Shown here one piece after another: positions 1 through 6,432 of a stretch of 11,287 nucleotides of DNA. Each line of letters begins with the position of its first letter. Positions within the stretch are counted from its first letter, which is position 1. Where the stretch lies: positions 1 through 11,287 of the forward strand of contig CALKIA010000636.1 of NCBI GenBank assembly GCA_937988705.1, read 5' to 3'. The notes below the pieces were generated by a model, which had not been told where the DNA came from, searched no databases, and saw only the letters and a program-made list of their open reading frames with translations. A program made the position numbers and the translations under genes. This stretch comes from an uncultured Chloroflexota bacterium (GTDB taxonomy: Bacteria; Chloroflexota; Anaerolineae; Aggregatilineales; Phototrophicaceae).

Positions 1-836
1 GGTTCCGCCGTCTGTCGATTGGCCGGGGTGAACTTGCGCCAGTTCAGCCGCCCGACGATTTCGCGTCCGAGACGGATGGCATCCGAGTCGTTTTCCGCGA
101 TGTAGTCGGCGAGACCGGAGATCTGCGCGTGCATCGCCGCGCCGCCGAGCGTTTCCTCGTCGACGACTTCCCCCGTCGCCATTTTGACGAGCGGCGGCCC
201 GCCGAGGAAAACCAGCGCCTGTTGGCGGACGAGCACGGTGTAGTCGCTCAAGCCGGGGATATAAGCGCCACCCGCCGTGCTGTTGCCGAAGACCAGCGCG
301 ATCTGCGGGATACCCTGCGCGCTCATCCGCGCTTGATTGGCGAAGCCGCGCCCACCCATGACGAACAGATCGGCTTGGTGGGGCAGGTTCGCGCCGCCGG
401 ATTCCACGAGATAGATGAACGGGAGGCGGTTCTCCTCAGCGATTTGCTGCGCGCGCAGCGACTTCTGCACGGTGATCGGGTAGCTCGTACCGCCTTTGAT
501 GGTTGCTTCGTTCGCGCCGATCACGCATTCGACACCGTTGATCACCCCGATCCCATTGACTGCGCCGGCGCCGGGGGTCTCATCGTTGTACATGCCCCAC
601 GCCGCCAAAGTGCTCAGTTCGAGGAAGGGTGTGCCGGGGTCGAGCAGCAGTTCGATGCGTTCACGAGGGAGCAGTTTGCCGGCTTGTAAGTGTTTTTGCA
701 CGGCGCGTTCGCTGCCGCCCGCCCTGACTTGTGCTTGTCGTTCGGCCAGTTGGTCGACGAGCGCGCGGTTGTGGGCGTAGTTACGCTGGTAATCGTCAGT
801 CTTCGTGCTGATTTGTGAATTTAGCACTAAAGTCAT
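1..836 (-). CDS. Acyl-CoA carboxylase carboxyltransferase (beta) subunit, MccB-like, 3' end beyond window
   Basis: The minus strand is open from an ATG at 836 to the window edge, giving 278 codons of the N-terminal half of a biotin-dependent acyl-CoA carboxylase carboxyltransferase. This subunit moves the carboxyl group from carboxybiotin to an acyl-CoA in the cytosol. Visible hallmarks are the basic entry segment around KLLPRERIELLLDPG (residues 54-68), the VESGGANLP segment (144-152), the glycine pair in STAGGAYIPG (186-195) of the oxyanion/CoA region, and FLGGPPLVKMATGEVV (210-225) followed by LGGAAMHAQISGLADY (230-245). FLGGPPLVK with ATGEVV is typical of the methylcrotonyl-CoA/geranyl-CoA type rather than propionyl-CoA carboxylase, but the substrate cannot be fixed from half a protein. 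The family usually has about 510-540 residues, so roughly half is missing. The Shine-Dalgarno signal is weak (GTGGT). A well-spaced promoter lies upstream at 876-904. No biotin carboxylase gene is in view; one may lie to the left. Confidence 0.9.
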   Translation of the reverse strand, partial: MTLVLNSQISTKTDDYQRNYAHNRALVDQLAERQAQVRAGGSERAVQKHLQAGKLLPRERIELLLDPGTPFLELSTLAAWGMYNDETPGAGAVNGIGVINGVECVIGANEATIKGGTSYPITVQKSLRAQQIAEENRLPFIYLVESGGANLPHQADLFVMGGRGFANQARMSAQGIPQIALVFGNSTAGGAYIPGLSDYTVLVRQQALVFLGGPPLVKMATGEVVDEETLGGAAMHAQISGLADYIAENDSDAIRLGREIVGRLNWRKFTPANRQTAE

Positions 837-875
837 TATTCGTTTACCACAAAGACAGAGAAAAATGGTACGTCG

Positions 876-904
876 AGGATACTTCGCTAGAGGGTAGTCG
901 TCAA
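876..904 (-). promoter_or_regulatory. Sigma70-type promoter for the carboxyltransferase gene
   Basis: On the minus strand, TTGACG (899-904) is followed after exactly 17 nt by TATCCT (876-881). The predicted start is near 869, leaving a leader of about 33 nt before the ATG at 836. The -35 matches the consensus at five of six positions and the -10 at four of six. The prediction rests on sequence only. Confidence 0.5.
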
Positions 905-939
905 CTTTAGCTGTGAGGCGCATAAAAAAAACATCAAGA

Positions 940-971
940 TTGCCTCCCTTCGTAACAATATCCCGTATAAT
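940..971 (+). promoter_or_regulatory. Probable promoter for the KimA-like transporter
   Basis: A perfect TATAAT at 966-971 lies 39 nt before the ATG at 1011. The best -35 candidate, TTGCCT at 940-945, has a 20-nt spacer, which is longer than ideal, so the -35 assignment is uncertain. Transcription from here would start near 978 and give a leader of only about 33 nt, too short for a large riboswitch. Confidence 0.42.
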
Positions 972-1010
972 CTTCTAGTCATCTCGTTATCTCAACAGGG
1001 AACTAAGTCA

Positions 1011-2996
1011 ATGCAAAGCATACGACGCCTGCTCTTCGGCAAGCCGTTACAAACGGCAGATTTGCCGCATCAGGCGATCAGCAAGCCTGTAGGTCTGGCG
1101 GTGTTTGCCTCAGACGCACTTTCCTCCACCGCGTATGCCACGGAAGAGATTTTGCTCATTCTCGCACTGTCGACGGGGGGCGGGGCCGCTGCGTGGGCAG
1201 TCAGCGGCAATATCCTGAGCATTTCGATTCCAATTGCAATTGCCATCGCGATCTTGTTGACCATTGTCACCATCTCGTACCGGCAGACGATTTTCGCCTA
1301 TCCGAATGGTGGCGGCGCCTATATTGTCGCCCGCGATAATCTGGGCGAAACGCCCGCGCAAATTGCAGGCGCAGCGCTCCTGACAGACTATATTCTGACG
1401 GTTGCGGTGAGCATCTCGTCGGGCGTGGCGCAGATTACGTCCGCGTTAACCTTCCTTCTCCCTTATCGGGTCGAAATCGCGGTCGCCGTCATCATCTTCA
1501 TGATGCTGATCAATCTACGCGGGGTGAAAGAGAGCGGCCGGGTATTCGCCGTCCCGACTTACTTCTTCATCGGCATGATGTTCCTGACCATCATCATCGG
1601 GATCATCAAAGTGGCGACTGGCACGATTGATCAGGTGACAGGCGTTGAAGCAATCCATCACGATGTGATCGAACCGCTGACGCTGTTCCTCGTTTTGCGC
1701 GCCTTTTCGAGCGGCTGTACGGCGCTCACCGGAATCGAAGCGATTTCCAACGGTATCACGGCATTCAAAGAACCGCGCAGTCGGAACGCCGCCATCACGC
1801 TGGTGTGGATGAGCTCGATCCTCATCATGATGTTCCTCGGTGTGACGTTCATCGCGAATCAAGTGCACGCGGTTCCCAGCGAAGTCGAAACTGTGATCTC
1901 GCAGATTGGGCACGCGATCTACGGTGAGAACAGCGTTTTTCATTTGCTCCTGTTGGCCGGGACAGCACTCATCCTGTTGATGGCGGCGAATACGAGTTAT
2001 GCGGACTTTCCGCGACTCGCTGCCTTGCAAGCCGGTGATGGCTTCCTGCCGCGCCAATTGACATTTCGCGGCGGCCGCCTGGTGTTCTCATGGGGCATCG
2101 TCGCCCTGTCGTTCTTTGCGATTATTCTGGTTATCATCGCGAATGCGCGCACGACGGCGTTGATCCCGCTGTATGCGGTCGGTGTGTTCCTGAGCTTTAC
2201 CATAAGTCAGGCCGGGATGGTCATTCATCTGCGGCGTGTGGGCAAACTCAAGCCCGGTGAAGTTGTGCAGGGGCTAGAAGCGCCCATGCATTACGACTCG
2301 CGCTGGCGGCTCAAGCTGGCCATCAGCGCGATTGGTGCGGTGTGCACAGGCATCGTCATGCTCGTGTTCGCCGTTACGAAATTTGCGACCGGCGCGTGGT
2401 TTGTCGTCATCCTCATTCCGTTCCTTGTGTTGGTCTTCTTCCGCATTCATCGCCACTACAAAGATGTTGCCAAGGCTTTGAGCTGGGAGATTAGTGCCAA
2501 ACCGGACACCATCAAGCGCAATGTGCAAACGCTCATTCTCGTGGATGATGTGCATGCCGAAACGGTGCGCATGGTCAATGTGGCGAAGGCGCTCGGCGAG
2601 GACTGGCATGCAGTACACATCGGCGTCAAGCCAGAGAAAACGCCGCTCGTTGCGGAAAAATGGCAGAAGCGCATTGGCGAAGGCCGTCTCCACATCATCG
2701 AGTCGCCTTATCGCTTGCTGGCGGAACCACTGCGTGATTACATCCTCAGTCTGCAAGCCAATGACCCGGAAAGCTACGTGCATGTGATTATGGGGCATCT
2801 GGTGATGGATACGTACTGGGAACAGGCGCTGCACCAGAACACGGCGGTCATCTTCAATCTGGCACTCGCTGGATTAGAACGTGTGGTCGTCACGACTGTG
2901 CCCTATCAAATCCATCATCACAAGGATGAAGAAGGGCGTGATATGCTGGTCGGCGAAGAGGAAGAACGCGCCGCTAGTTCACAACCGACGCCCTAA
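1011..2996 (+). CDS. kimA: KimA-like K+ (H+-coupled) transporter, APC superfamily
   Basis: This 661-residue inner-membrane transporter resembles Bacillus subtilis KimA (formerly YdaO), a high-affinity potassium/proton symporter, more than a generic amino-acid permease. Shared blocks, judged from memory of the family, include the start IRRLLFGKPL, SDALSSTAYATE (34-45), SYRQTIFAYPNGGGAY (89-104), DYILTVAVSISSG (126-138), AFSSGCTALTGIEAISN (231-247), ANTSYADFP (326-334) and IPLYAVGVFLSFTISQ (385-400). Acidic residues D35, D126 and E243 fall where KimA has residues implicated in ion binding or coupling. About twelve membrane segments fill residues 27-480. Residues about 500-636 form a soluble alpha/beta domain, as in KimA, whose USP-like cytosolic domain mediates dimerisation, followed by an acidic tail. 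The stretch at 404-432, before the last membrane helices, looks longer than in KimA. AGGGAA at 997-1002 is a good ribosome binding site 8 nt before the ATG. A hairpin follows the stop. The K+ specificity is inferred; an amino-acid substrate is the main alternative. Confidence 0.8.
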   Translation: MQSIRRLLFGKPLQTADLPHQAISKPVGLAVFASDALSSTAYATEEILLILALSTGGGAAAWAVSGNILSISIPIAIAIAILLTIVTISYRQTIFAYPNGGGAYIVARDNLGETPAQIAGAALLTDYILTVAVSISSGVAQITSALTFLLPYRVEIAVAVIIFMMLINLRGVKESGRVFAVPTYFFIGMMFLTIIIGIIKVATGTIDQVTGVEAIHHDVIEPLTLFLVLRAFSSGCTALTGIEAISNGITAFKEPRSRNAAITLVWMSSILIMMFLGVTFIANQVHAVPSEVETVISQIGHAIYGENSVFHLLLLAGTALILLMAANTSYADFPRLAALQAGDGFLPRQLTFRGGRLVFSWGIVALSFFAIILVIIANARTTALIPLYAVGVFLSFTISQAGMVIHLRRVGKLKPGEVVQGLEAPMHYDSRWRLKLAISAIGAVCTGIVMLVFAVTKFATGAWFVVILIPFLVLVFFRIHRHYKDVAKALSWEISAKPDTIKRNVQTLILVDDVHAETVRMVNVAKALGEDWHAVHIGVKPEKTPLVAEKWQKRIGEGRLHIIESPYRLLAEPLRDYILSLQANDPESYVHVIMGHLVMDTYWEQALHQNTAVIFNLALAGLERVVVTTVPYQIHHHKDEEGRDMLVGEEEERAASSQPTP

Positions 2997-3002
2997 ACAA
3001 CC

Positions 3003-3025
3003 AGAGGGGACGAAGAGTCCCCTCT
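3003..3025. terminator. Shared hairpin terminator between convergent genes
   Basis: AGAGGGGAC (3003-3011) pairs perfectly with GTCCCCTCT (3017-3025) around a 5-nt loop. The hairpin begins 7 nt after the transporter stop, and its right arm ends on the last base of the TAA stop of the convergent histidine kinase gene. On the plus strand it is followed by the T-rich TAGTTATT, and on the minus strand by TGGTTGTTT. Both tails are imperfect, but the symmetry suits a bidirectional terminator. Confidence 0.7.
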
Positions 3026-5019
3026 TAGTTATTGACATCATAGAACGGAAGGGTGACGGAGAACGTCGAACCGTCGCCCATGAAGCTCTCCAGCCCGATC
3101 TGTCCATGATGTGCTTCGACCAGTTTCTGGACAATTGTCAGCCCCAAGCCCGTCCCCTCGATGCTTTCGTTTTCGGGGCGGCGGACGCGATAGAAGCGGT
3201 CGAAGATGCGCGCCTGATCTTCTGGACTGATCCCGATGCCGTTGTCTTTGACCTTGACGCGGACAGCGTTCTTGAGCGCCTCCGCCGAAATGCGGATCGT
3301 GCCCTCTGGTGGTGTGTATTTGATCGCATTGCTGACGAGATTGTTGAACACTTGCAGCAAGCGACCCGGATCACCGGCCACACGCGGCAAATCACCTGAC
3401 ACCTCGACCTCAACATGCATCGATTTGGCTTCGGCTAGCCGTTTCGTCCCGTCCAAACAATCGTTAATCAACTCATGCACCCGCACGGGACGCATCTCGA
3501 AATCGAGGCCGGAGTCGATTTTCGCGAGATCCAACAAGTCATCGATTAATTGGCGCATATTGTGGATCGAACGCACGATCATGCGGACGTAACCTTCACC
3601 GCGCGCATCCAGCTTCTGACTCATCTGCACCAAGTCGAGATAACCATTCATCACGCTGAGCGGCTGCTTAAGGTCATGGGAGACGGTGGCGACGAGATCA
3701 CGCTTCAACTGGTCGGTCTTGCGCAGCGGCGTAATATCGTTCATGACGATGATCCAGCCGATGTCGGGGCGTGGCGAGAAGTCAACATAATACGTGTTGC
3801 CGTTGGGCAGCTCAATTTCGATGAGGGCTTTACTTTTAAGGCTGGCGGTCGTCCGCACCGTGCTGATGAAGTCGGTGTCGTCGACCACCTCCGTCAGGAA
3901 CTGACCCACGTAATCCACATCCGGGTAGAGCCGAAGGGCCGCCATGGCGGCCTGATTGATGAGCACGATGCGCTCATCGTCCCCGATCACCACAACGCCA
4001 TCCGCCACTTCTGCCAGAATGTGCGAGAGCTTTTCGCGTTCCCGCACCGTTTCGGTGAAGAGGCGCGCGTTGTCAATGGCAACGCCTGCGCGAGCGGCCA
4101 GCTTTTCGACAAAGCTGATGTGGTCTTCGGTGAAGGCGTTGATCTGGCGGCTCTCAACCGAGAGCACTGCGATCACGCGATCCTCGCGGGTCACGGGAAC
4201 GGACATATGTGAGCGAATGGAATTCGAAAGCGCGAGATAATCTTTGTCCGTCATCACATCGGGGACAAATTCAGAGAAAGCGGAGAGCGCTACCCGATGC
4301 GCGATCCCGCCGGTGGAGACGGAGCGGAGCATCGCGAGGTCTTCGGGTGTGGTCTCGTAACCGAGGTCAACCATAAACTTGAGTTCATCATCATTCTGGT
4401 TGTAAAGCGAAAGCGAACCTGCGTTGGCGTTCGTATAGCGCATCGCCCAGTCGATGGTCATATCAAAGACCTGCGGTAAATCGATGGTGTCGCTCAACTC
4501 ACGGTCGATCTGGTTCAGTATGCTCAATTCAAACATGCGGGTGTCAAGTGATTTGACTGTTTCGCTGTGCTGGCGTGCATTTTGCAGCATGATCGCCAGC
4601 CCCGATGCGATCACCGTGAGCAGTCCGTGGATATCCGGAGGAATAGATTTTCGACTGGTTGGGTTTTCGAGCAGCAGTACGCCCATCAACCGGGGACCGA
4701 CGTAGAGGGGAACGCCGACAAATGCGTCGGTTCGGGCGAGCGTGAACTGTTCCCCCGCGGCTGCCGCGTAAATCTCACCGGCTTTCCACGCGTTCAGCGC
4801 GGGATGATCCGCATAGAGCGAAACACCCTCTTTGGCCGCCAGCGACAAAATACCTTCTTCTTCATTGGCTTGTAGAAGCGCAACCCGTTCGCAATCCACC
4901 AGGCTGCGAACTTCCTGCTCGATGGTATCGATCAGTCGCGTGAGGTCGAGAATCGTCCCAAGGCGAATGATGAGTTCATGTGCAATTCTGAGATATGATT
5001 CCTGTGGAGGGGCACTCAT
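3025..5019 (-). CDS. Soluble sensor histidine kinase, GAF-GAF-PAS-HisKA-HATPase
   Basis: This 664-residue kinase has no hydrophobic membrane segment, so it should sense a cytosolic signal. Domains in order are GAF 1 (about 12-150), GAF 2 (about 165-320), a linker helix, PAS (about 330-432), HisKA (about 440-505) and HATPase_c (about 550-658). The phosphoacceptor is His448 in the H-box SHDLKQPL. ATP-binding motifs are the N-box NNLVSNAIKYTPP (559-571), DNGIGI (592-597), the F-box around FDRFYR and GTGLGL (622-627). Phosphotransfer would go to a response regulator, but none is encoded in the window. The start chosen is the ATG at 5019. The frame stays open upstream to an ATG at 5325, but that version would overlap 195 nt of the divergent HTH gene and add sequence with no domain character. 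The -10 at 5056-5061 supports the shorter form. The ribosome binding site is weak (GGGTCAAGATC). Confidence 0.92.
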   Translation of the reverse strand: MSAPPQESYLRIAHELIIRLGTILDLTRLIDTIEQEVRSLVDCERVALLQANEEEGILSLAAKEGVSLYADHPALNAWKAGEIYAAAAGEQFTLARTDAFVGVPLYVGPRLMGVLLLENPTSRKSIPPDIHGLLTVIASGLAIMLQNARQHSETVKSLDTRMFELSILNQIDRELSDTIDLPQVFDMTIDWAMRYTNANAGSLSLYNQNDDELKFMVDLGYETTPEDLAMLRSVSTGGIAHRVALSAFSEFVPDVMTDKDYLALSNSIRSHMSVPVTREDRVIAVLSVESRQINAFTEDHISFVEKLAARAGVAIDNARLFTETVREREKLSHILAEVADGVVVIGDDERIVLINQAAMAALRLYPDVDYVGQFLTEVVDDTDFISTVRTTASLKSKALIEIELPNGNTYYVDFSPRPDIGWIIVMNDITPLRKTDQLKRDLVATVSHDLKQPLSVMNGYLDLVQMSQKLDARGEGYVRMIVRSIHNMRQLIDDLLDLAKIDSGLDFEMRPVRVHELINDCLDGTKRLAEAKSMHVEVEVSGDLPRVAGDPGRLLQVFNNLVSNAIKYTPPEGTIRISAEALKNAVRVKVKDNGIGISPEDQARIFDRFYRVRRPENESIEGTGLGLTIVQKLVEAHHGQIGLESFMGDGSTFSVTLPFYDVNN

Positions 5020-5055
5020 AAATGATCTTGACCCATGTATTCCATTCACAACGTT

Positions 5056-5061
5056 ATTATA
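5056..5061 (-). promoter_or_regulatory. Promoter -10 element for the histidine kinase
   Basis: The minus strand reads TATAAT, a perfect -10, with a predicted transcription start near 5049 and a leader of about 30 nt to the ATG at 5019. No convincing -35 sits at the 16-18 nt position, where the sequence is roughly ACAATC or CAATCG, so the promoter may be weak or need an activator. That position coincides with the -35 of the opposite promoter. Confidence 0.45.
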
Positions 5062-5110
5062 GCGCGCTTCTGAATTGTCGATTGTTGTAAAAACGTGTAA
5101 GATCGCGCTA
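5060..5110. repeat. 7-bp inverted repeat marking both divergent transcription starts
   Basis: TAGCGCG (5060-5066) and CGCGCTA (5104-5110) are exact reverse complements, with arm centres 44 bp apart. The left arm overlaps the -10 of the kinase promoter. The right arm begins directly after the -10 of the HTH-gene promoter and covers its predicted start. The position suits an operator for the nearby HTH protein, but 7-bp arms can arise by chance. Confidence 0.4.
5075..5103 (+). promoter_or_regulatory. Promoter for the HTH-TPR-glycosyltransferase operon
   Basis: TTGTCG (5075-5080), a 17-nt spacer and TAAGAT (5098-5103) each match consensus at four of six positions. The predicted start is near 5110, 21 nt before the ATG at 5131. 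The leader carries a strong Shine-Dalgarno GGGAGGGG at 5118-5125, 5 nt before the ATG, so the mRNA should be well translated even if the promoter is moderate. Confidence 0.45.
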
Positions 5111-5130
5111 GAACTCTGGGAGGGGCGACG

Positions 5131-5877
5131 ATGTTGAAAGGTTTTGGCGCTCGCTTCAAAAAAGCGCGTGCAGATCAGAATGAACAGTCTGAGCCGAAGC
5201 CGATGGACTTTGGTGAATCGTACCGTATTCGGGGCAAGATGATTGGCGTTCTGCTGCGTGACGCTCGTCTCAAAGCGGGCCGGGGTTTGGAAGATTGCGC
5301 GCGTCTGCTGCGGACGACACCGCAAGTGGTTGAAGGATGGGAATTGGGCGACGACATTCCGTCCTTGCCGCAGCTAGAACTGCTGGCGTATTACCTGGAT
5401 GTCCCGGTGAGCCATTTCTGGGGCATGGATACGCTGCAGGCGGCCACCGATGAGAAAGTCAGTGCGCAGGAAGAGTATATGGCGCTGCGCAACCGCATGA
5501 TCGGCGCTTTGCTGCGTTTGGCACGTGAAGATATGGGCATGACGCTGGAACAGATCGCCGATGAGAGCGGGCTGCCAGCCGACCTGATCAACGCGTACGA
5601 GCTGGGCGAATACCCCTTGCCGATGCATGAATTGACCGTGCTTTCCAATGCAGTCAAGAAGAACATCCCGTACTTTTTGGAAAGTCGAAGCCATTTGGGC
5701 GAATGGCTGGCGCTGCGCGAAGAGTGGCAGCACTTCACGAAATTGCCCGACGATATCCGTAAATTTGCGGCGAACCCCACCAACGTCGGGTTCATCGAAA
5801 TCGCCATCATGTTCAGCACCATGCCGGCGGATAAGCTGCGCAAAGTGGGCGAGAGCGTCCTTAATATTTCGATGTAG
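5131..5877 (+). CDS. Tandem XRE-family helix-turn-helix protein
   Basis: The 248-residue protein contains two Cro/CI (XRE) DNA-binding domains, about residues 36-97 and 120-184, which look like an internal duplication. The matching pairs are MIGVLLRDAR with MIGALLRLAR, LEDCARLL with LEQIADES, and EGWELGDDIPSLPQLELLAYYLDVPVSHF with the corresponding block from NAYELG to IPYF. The ELG turn is conserved in both. Residues 1-30 are a basic, probably disordered leader. Residues 190-248 form a helical tail, with KLPDDIRKFAANP and MPADKLRKVGESVL, of a kind I associate with Chloroflexota regulators. The most likely role is a cytosolic transcription regulator, possibly acting on its own divergent promoter region. 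It is the first gene of a tight plus-strand unit, with only 9 nt to the TPR gene. The start is fixed by the strong ribosome binding site at 5118-5125. The ligand and targets are unknown. Confidence 0.88.
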   Translation: MLKGFGARFKKARADQNEQSEPKPMDFGESYRIRGKMIGVLLRDARLKAGRGLEDCARLLRTTPQVVEGWELGDDIPSLPQLELLAYYLDVPVSHFWGMDTLQAATDEKVSAQEEYMALRNRMIGALLRLAREDMGMTLEQIADESGLPADLINAYELGEYPLPMHELTVLSNAVKKNIPYFLESRSHLGEWLALREEWQHFTKLPDDIRKFAANPTNVGFIEIAIMFSTMPADKLRKVGESVLNISM

Positions 5878-5886
5878 AGGGTAGCG

Positions 5887-6429
5887 ATGAGCAACGCAAA
5901 ACAACTGCAAGATCAGGGTCTCAAGCTGTTTCAACAGAAGGAATACGAAGCGGCGCTCAAGATGTTTCATCAAGCGCAAGCGGCGTATAGTGCCGATGGG
6001 CAAGCCGATATCGCCGCTGAAATGGGCGTGAACATCGGTCTGGTGCATCACGCGCTGGGCGCGTATCAACCGGCGCTCGACGCGATGCAGGAATCCCTGC
6101 GCATGTTTCAGGATCAGAGCGATGCGAAACGTGCCGCGATGGTGCTGGGCAATATGGGCAAGGTGTACCGTGCGCTGGGCGACAAAGAGCAGGCCTATAC
6201 CTGCTATCGTCAGGCCGCCGACGTGTTTCAGGAATTGGGCGAAAAGCAGATGTACGCCGATACGCTCATGGCGATGGGTGATTTGCAGGTGCGCGATGGC
6301 AAACTAATGCAGGGCGCATCGACCTACGAAGTTGGGCTGGAGCAGATCGATAACCTCACACCGTCGCAGCGTGTCCTCAAGGGCTTAATTGGAATTCGCA
6401 ATCGTCTGACGGGTGGCGGCAGCTCGTAA
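5887..6429 (+). CDS. Tetratricopeptide-repeat (TPR) protein
   Basis: This 180-residue soluble, helical protein is made almost wholly of four TPR units, starting near residues 4, 44, 84 and 124. The 40-residue period is longer than the classical 34 and resembles the LGN/Rapsyn-type repeats found in many bacterial TPR proteins. Typical positions are clear: GLKLFQQKEYEAALKMFHQA, NIGLVHHALGAYQPALDAM, NMGKVYRALGDKEQAYTCY and AMGDLQVRDGKLMQGASTY. There is no signal peptide, catalytic motif or membrane segment, so it should be a cytosolic protein-protein interaction module. It starts 9 nt after the HTH gene with its own AGGG site at 5878-5881 and ends 3 nt before the glycosyltransferase-like gene. 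Co-transcription with an HTH protein suggests that it binds or tunes that regulator, but this is inference. Confidence 0.88.
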   Translation: MSNAKQLQDQGLKLFQQKEYEAALKMFHQAQAAYSADGQADIAAEMGVNIGLVHHALGAYQPALDAMQESLRMFQDQSDAKRAAMVLGNMGKVYRALGDKEQAYTCYRQAADVFQELGEKQMYADTLMAMGDLQVRDGKLMQGASTYEVGLEQIDNLTPSQRVLKGLIGIRNRLTGGGSS

Positions 6430-6432
6430 CTC

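Noticed and set aside
129..689. 186-codon plus-strand open frame opposite the carboxyltransferase gene
   Set aside because: Its Arg/His/Asp-rich composition is typical of an antisense shadow of a GC-rich gene, and the minus strand has unmistakable carboxylase motifs.
837..1010. Possible riboswitch or small RNA in the divergent region before the KimA-like gene
   Set aside because: The region is only 174 nt, carries promoters on both strands, and no conserved riboswitch core or strong hairpin was visible.
3550..4212. 220-codon plus-strand open frame inside the histidine kinase
   Set aside because: It lies opposite the GAF/PAS/HisKA coding sequence, has no recognisable domain, and has His/Asp/Arg-rich shadow composition.
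5020..5325. N-terminal extension of the histidine kinase to an ATG at 5325
   Set aside because: The frame is open, but the extension crosses the kinase promoter and 195 nt of the divergent HTH gene and has no domain-like sequence. The ATG at 5019 fits the -10 at 5056-5061.
5374..6069. 231-codon minus-strand open frame across the HTH and TPR genes
   Set aside because: It spans two real plus-strand genes with clear HTH and TPR motifs and has no domain of its own.
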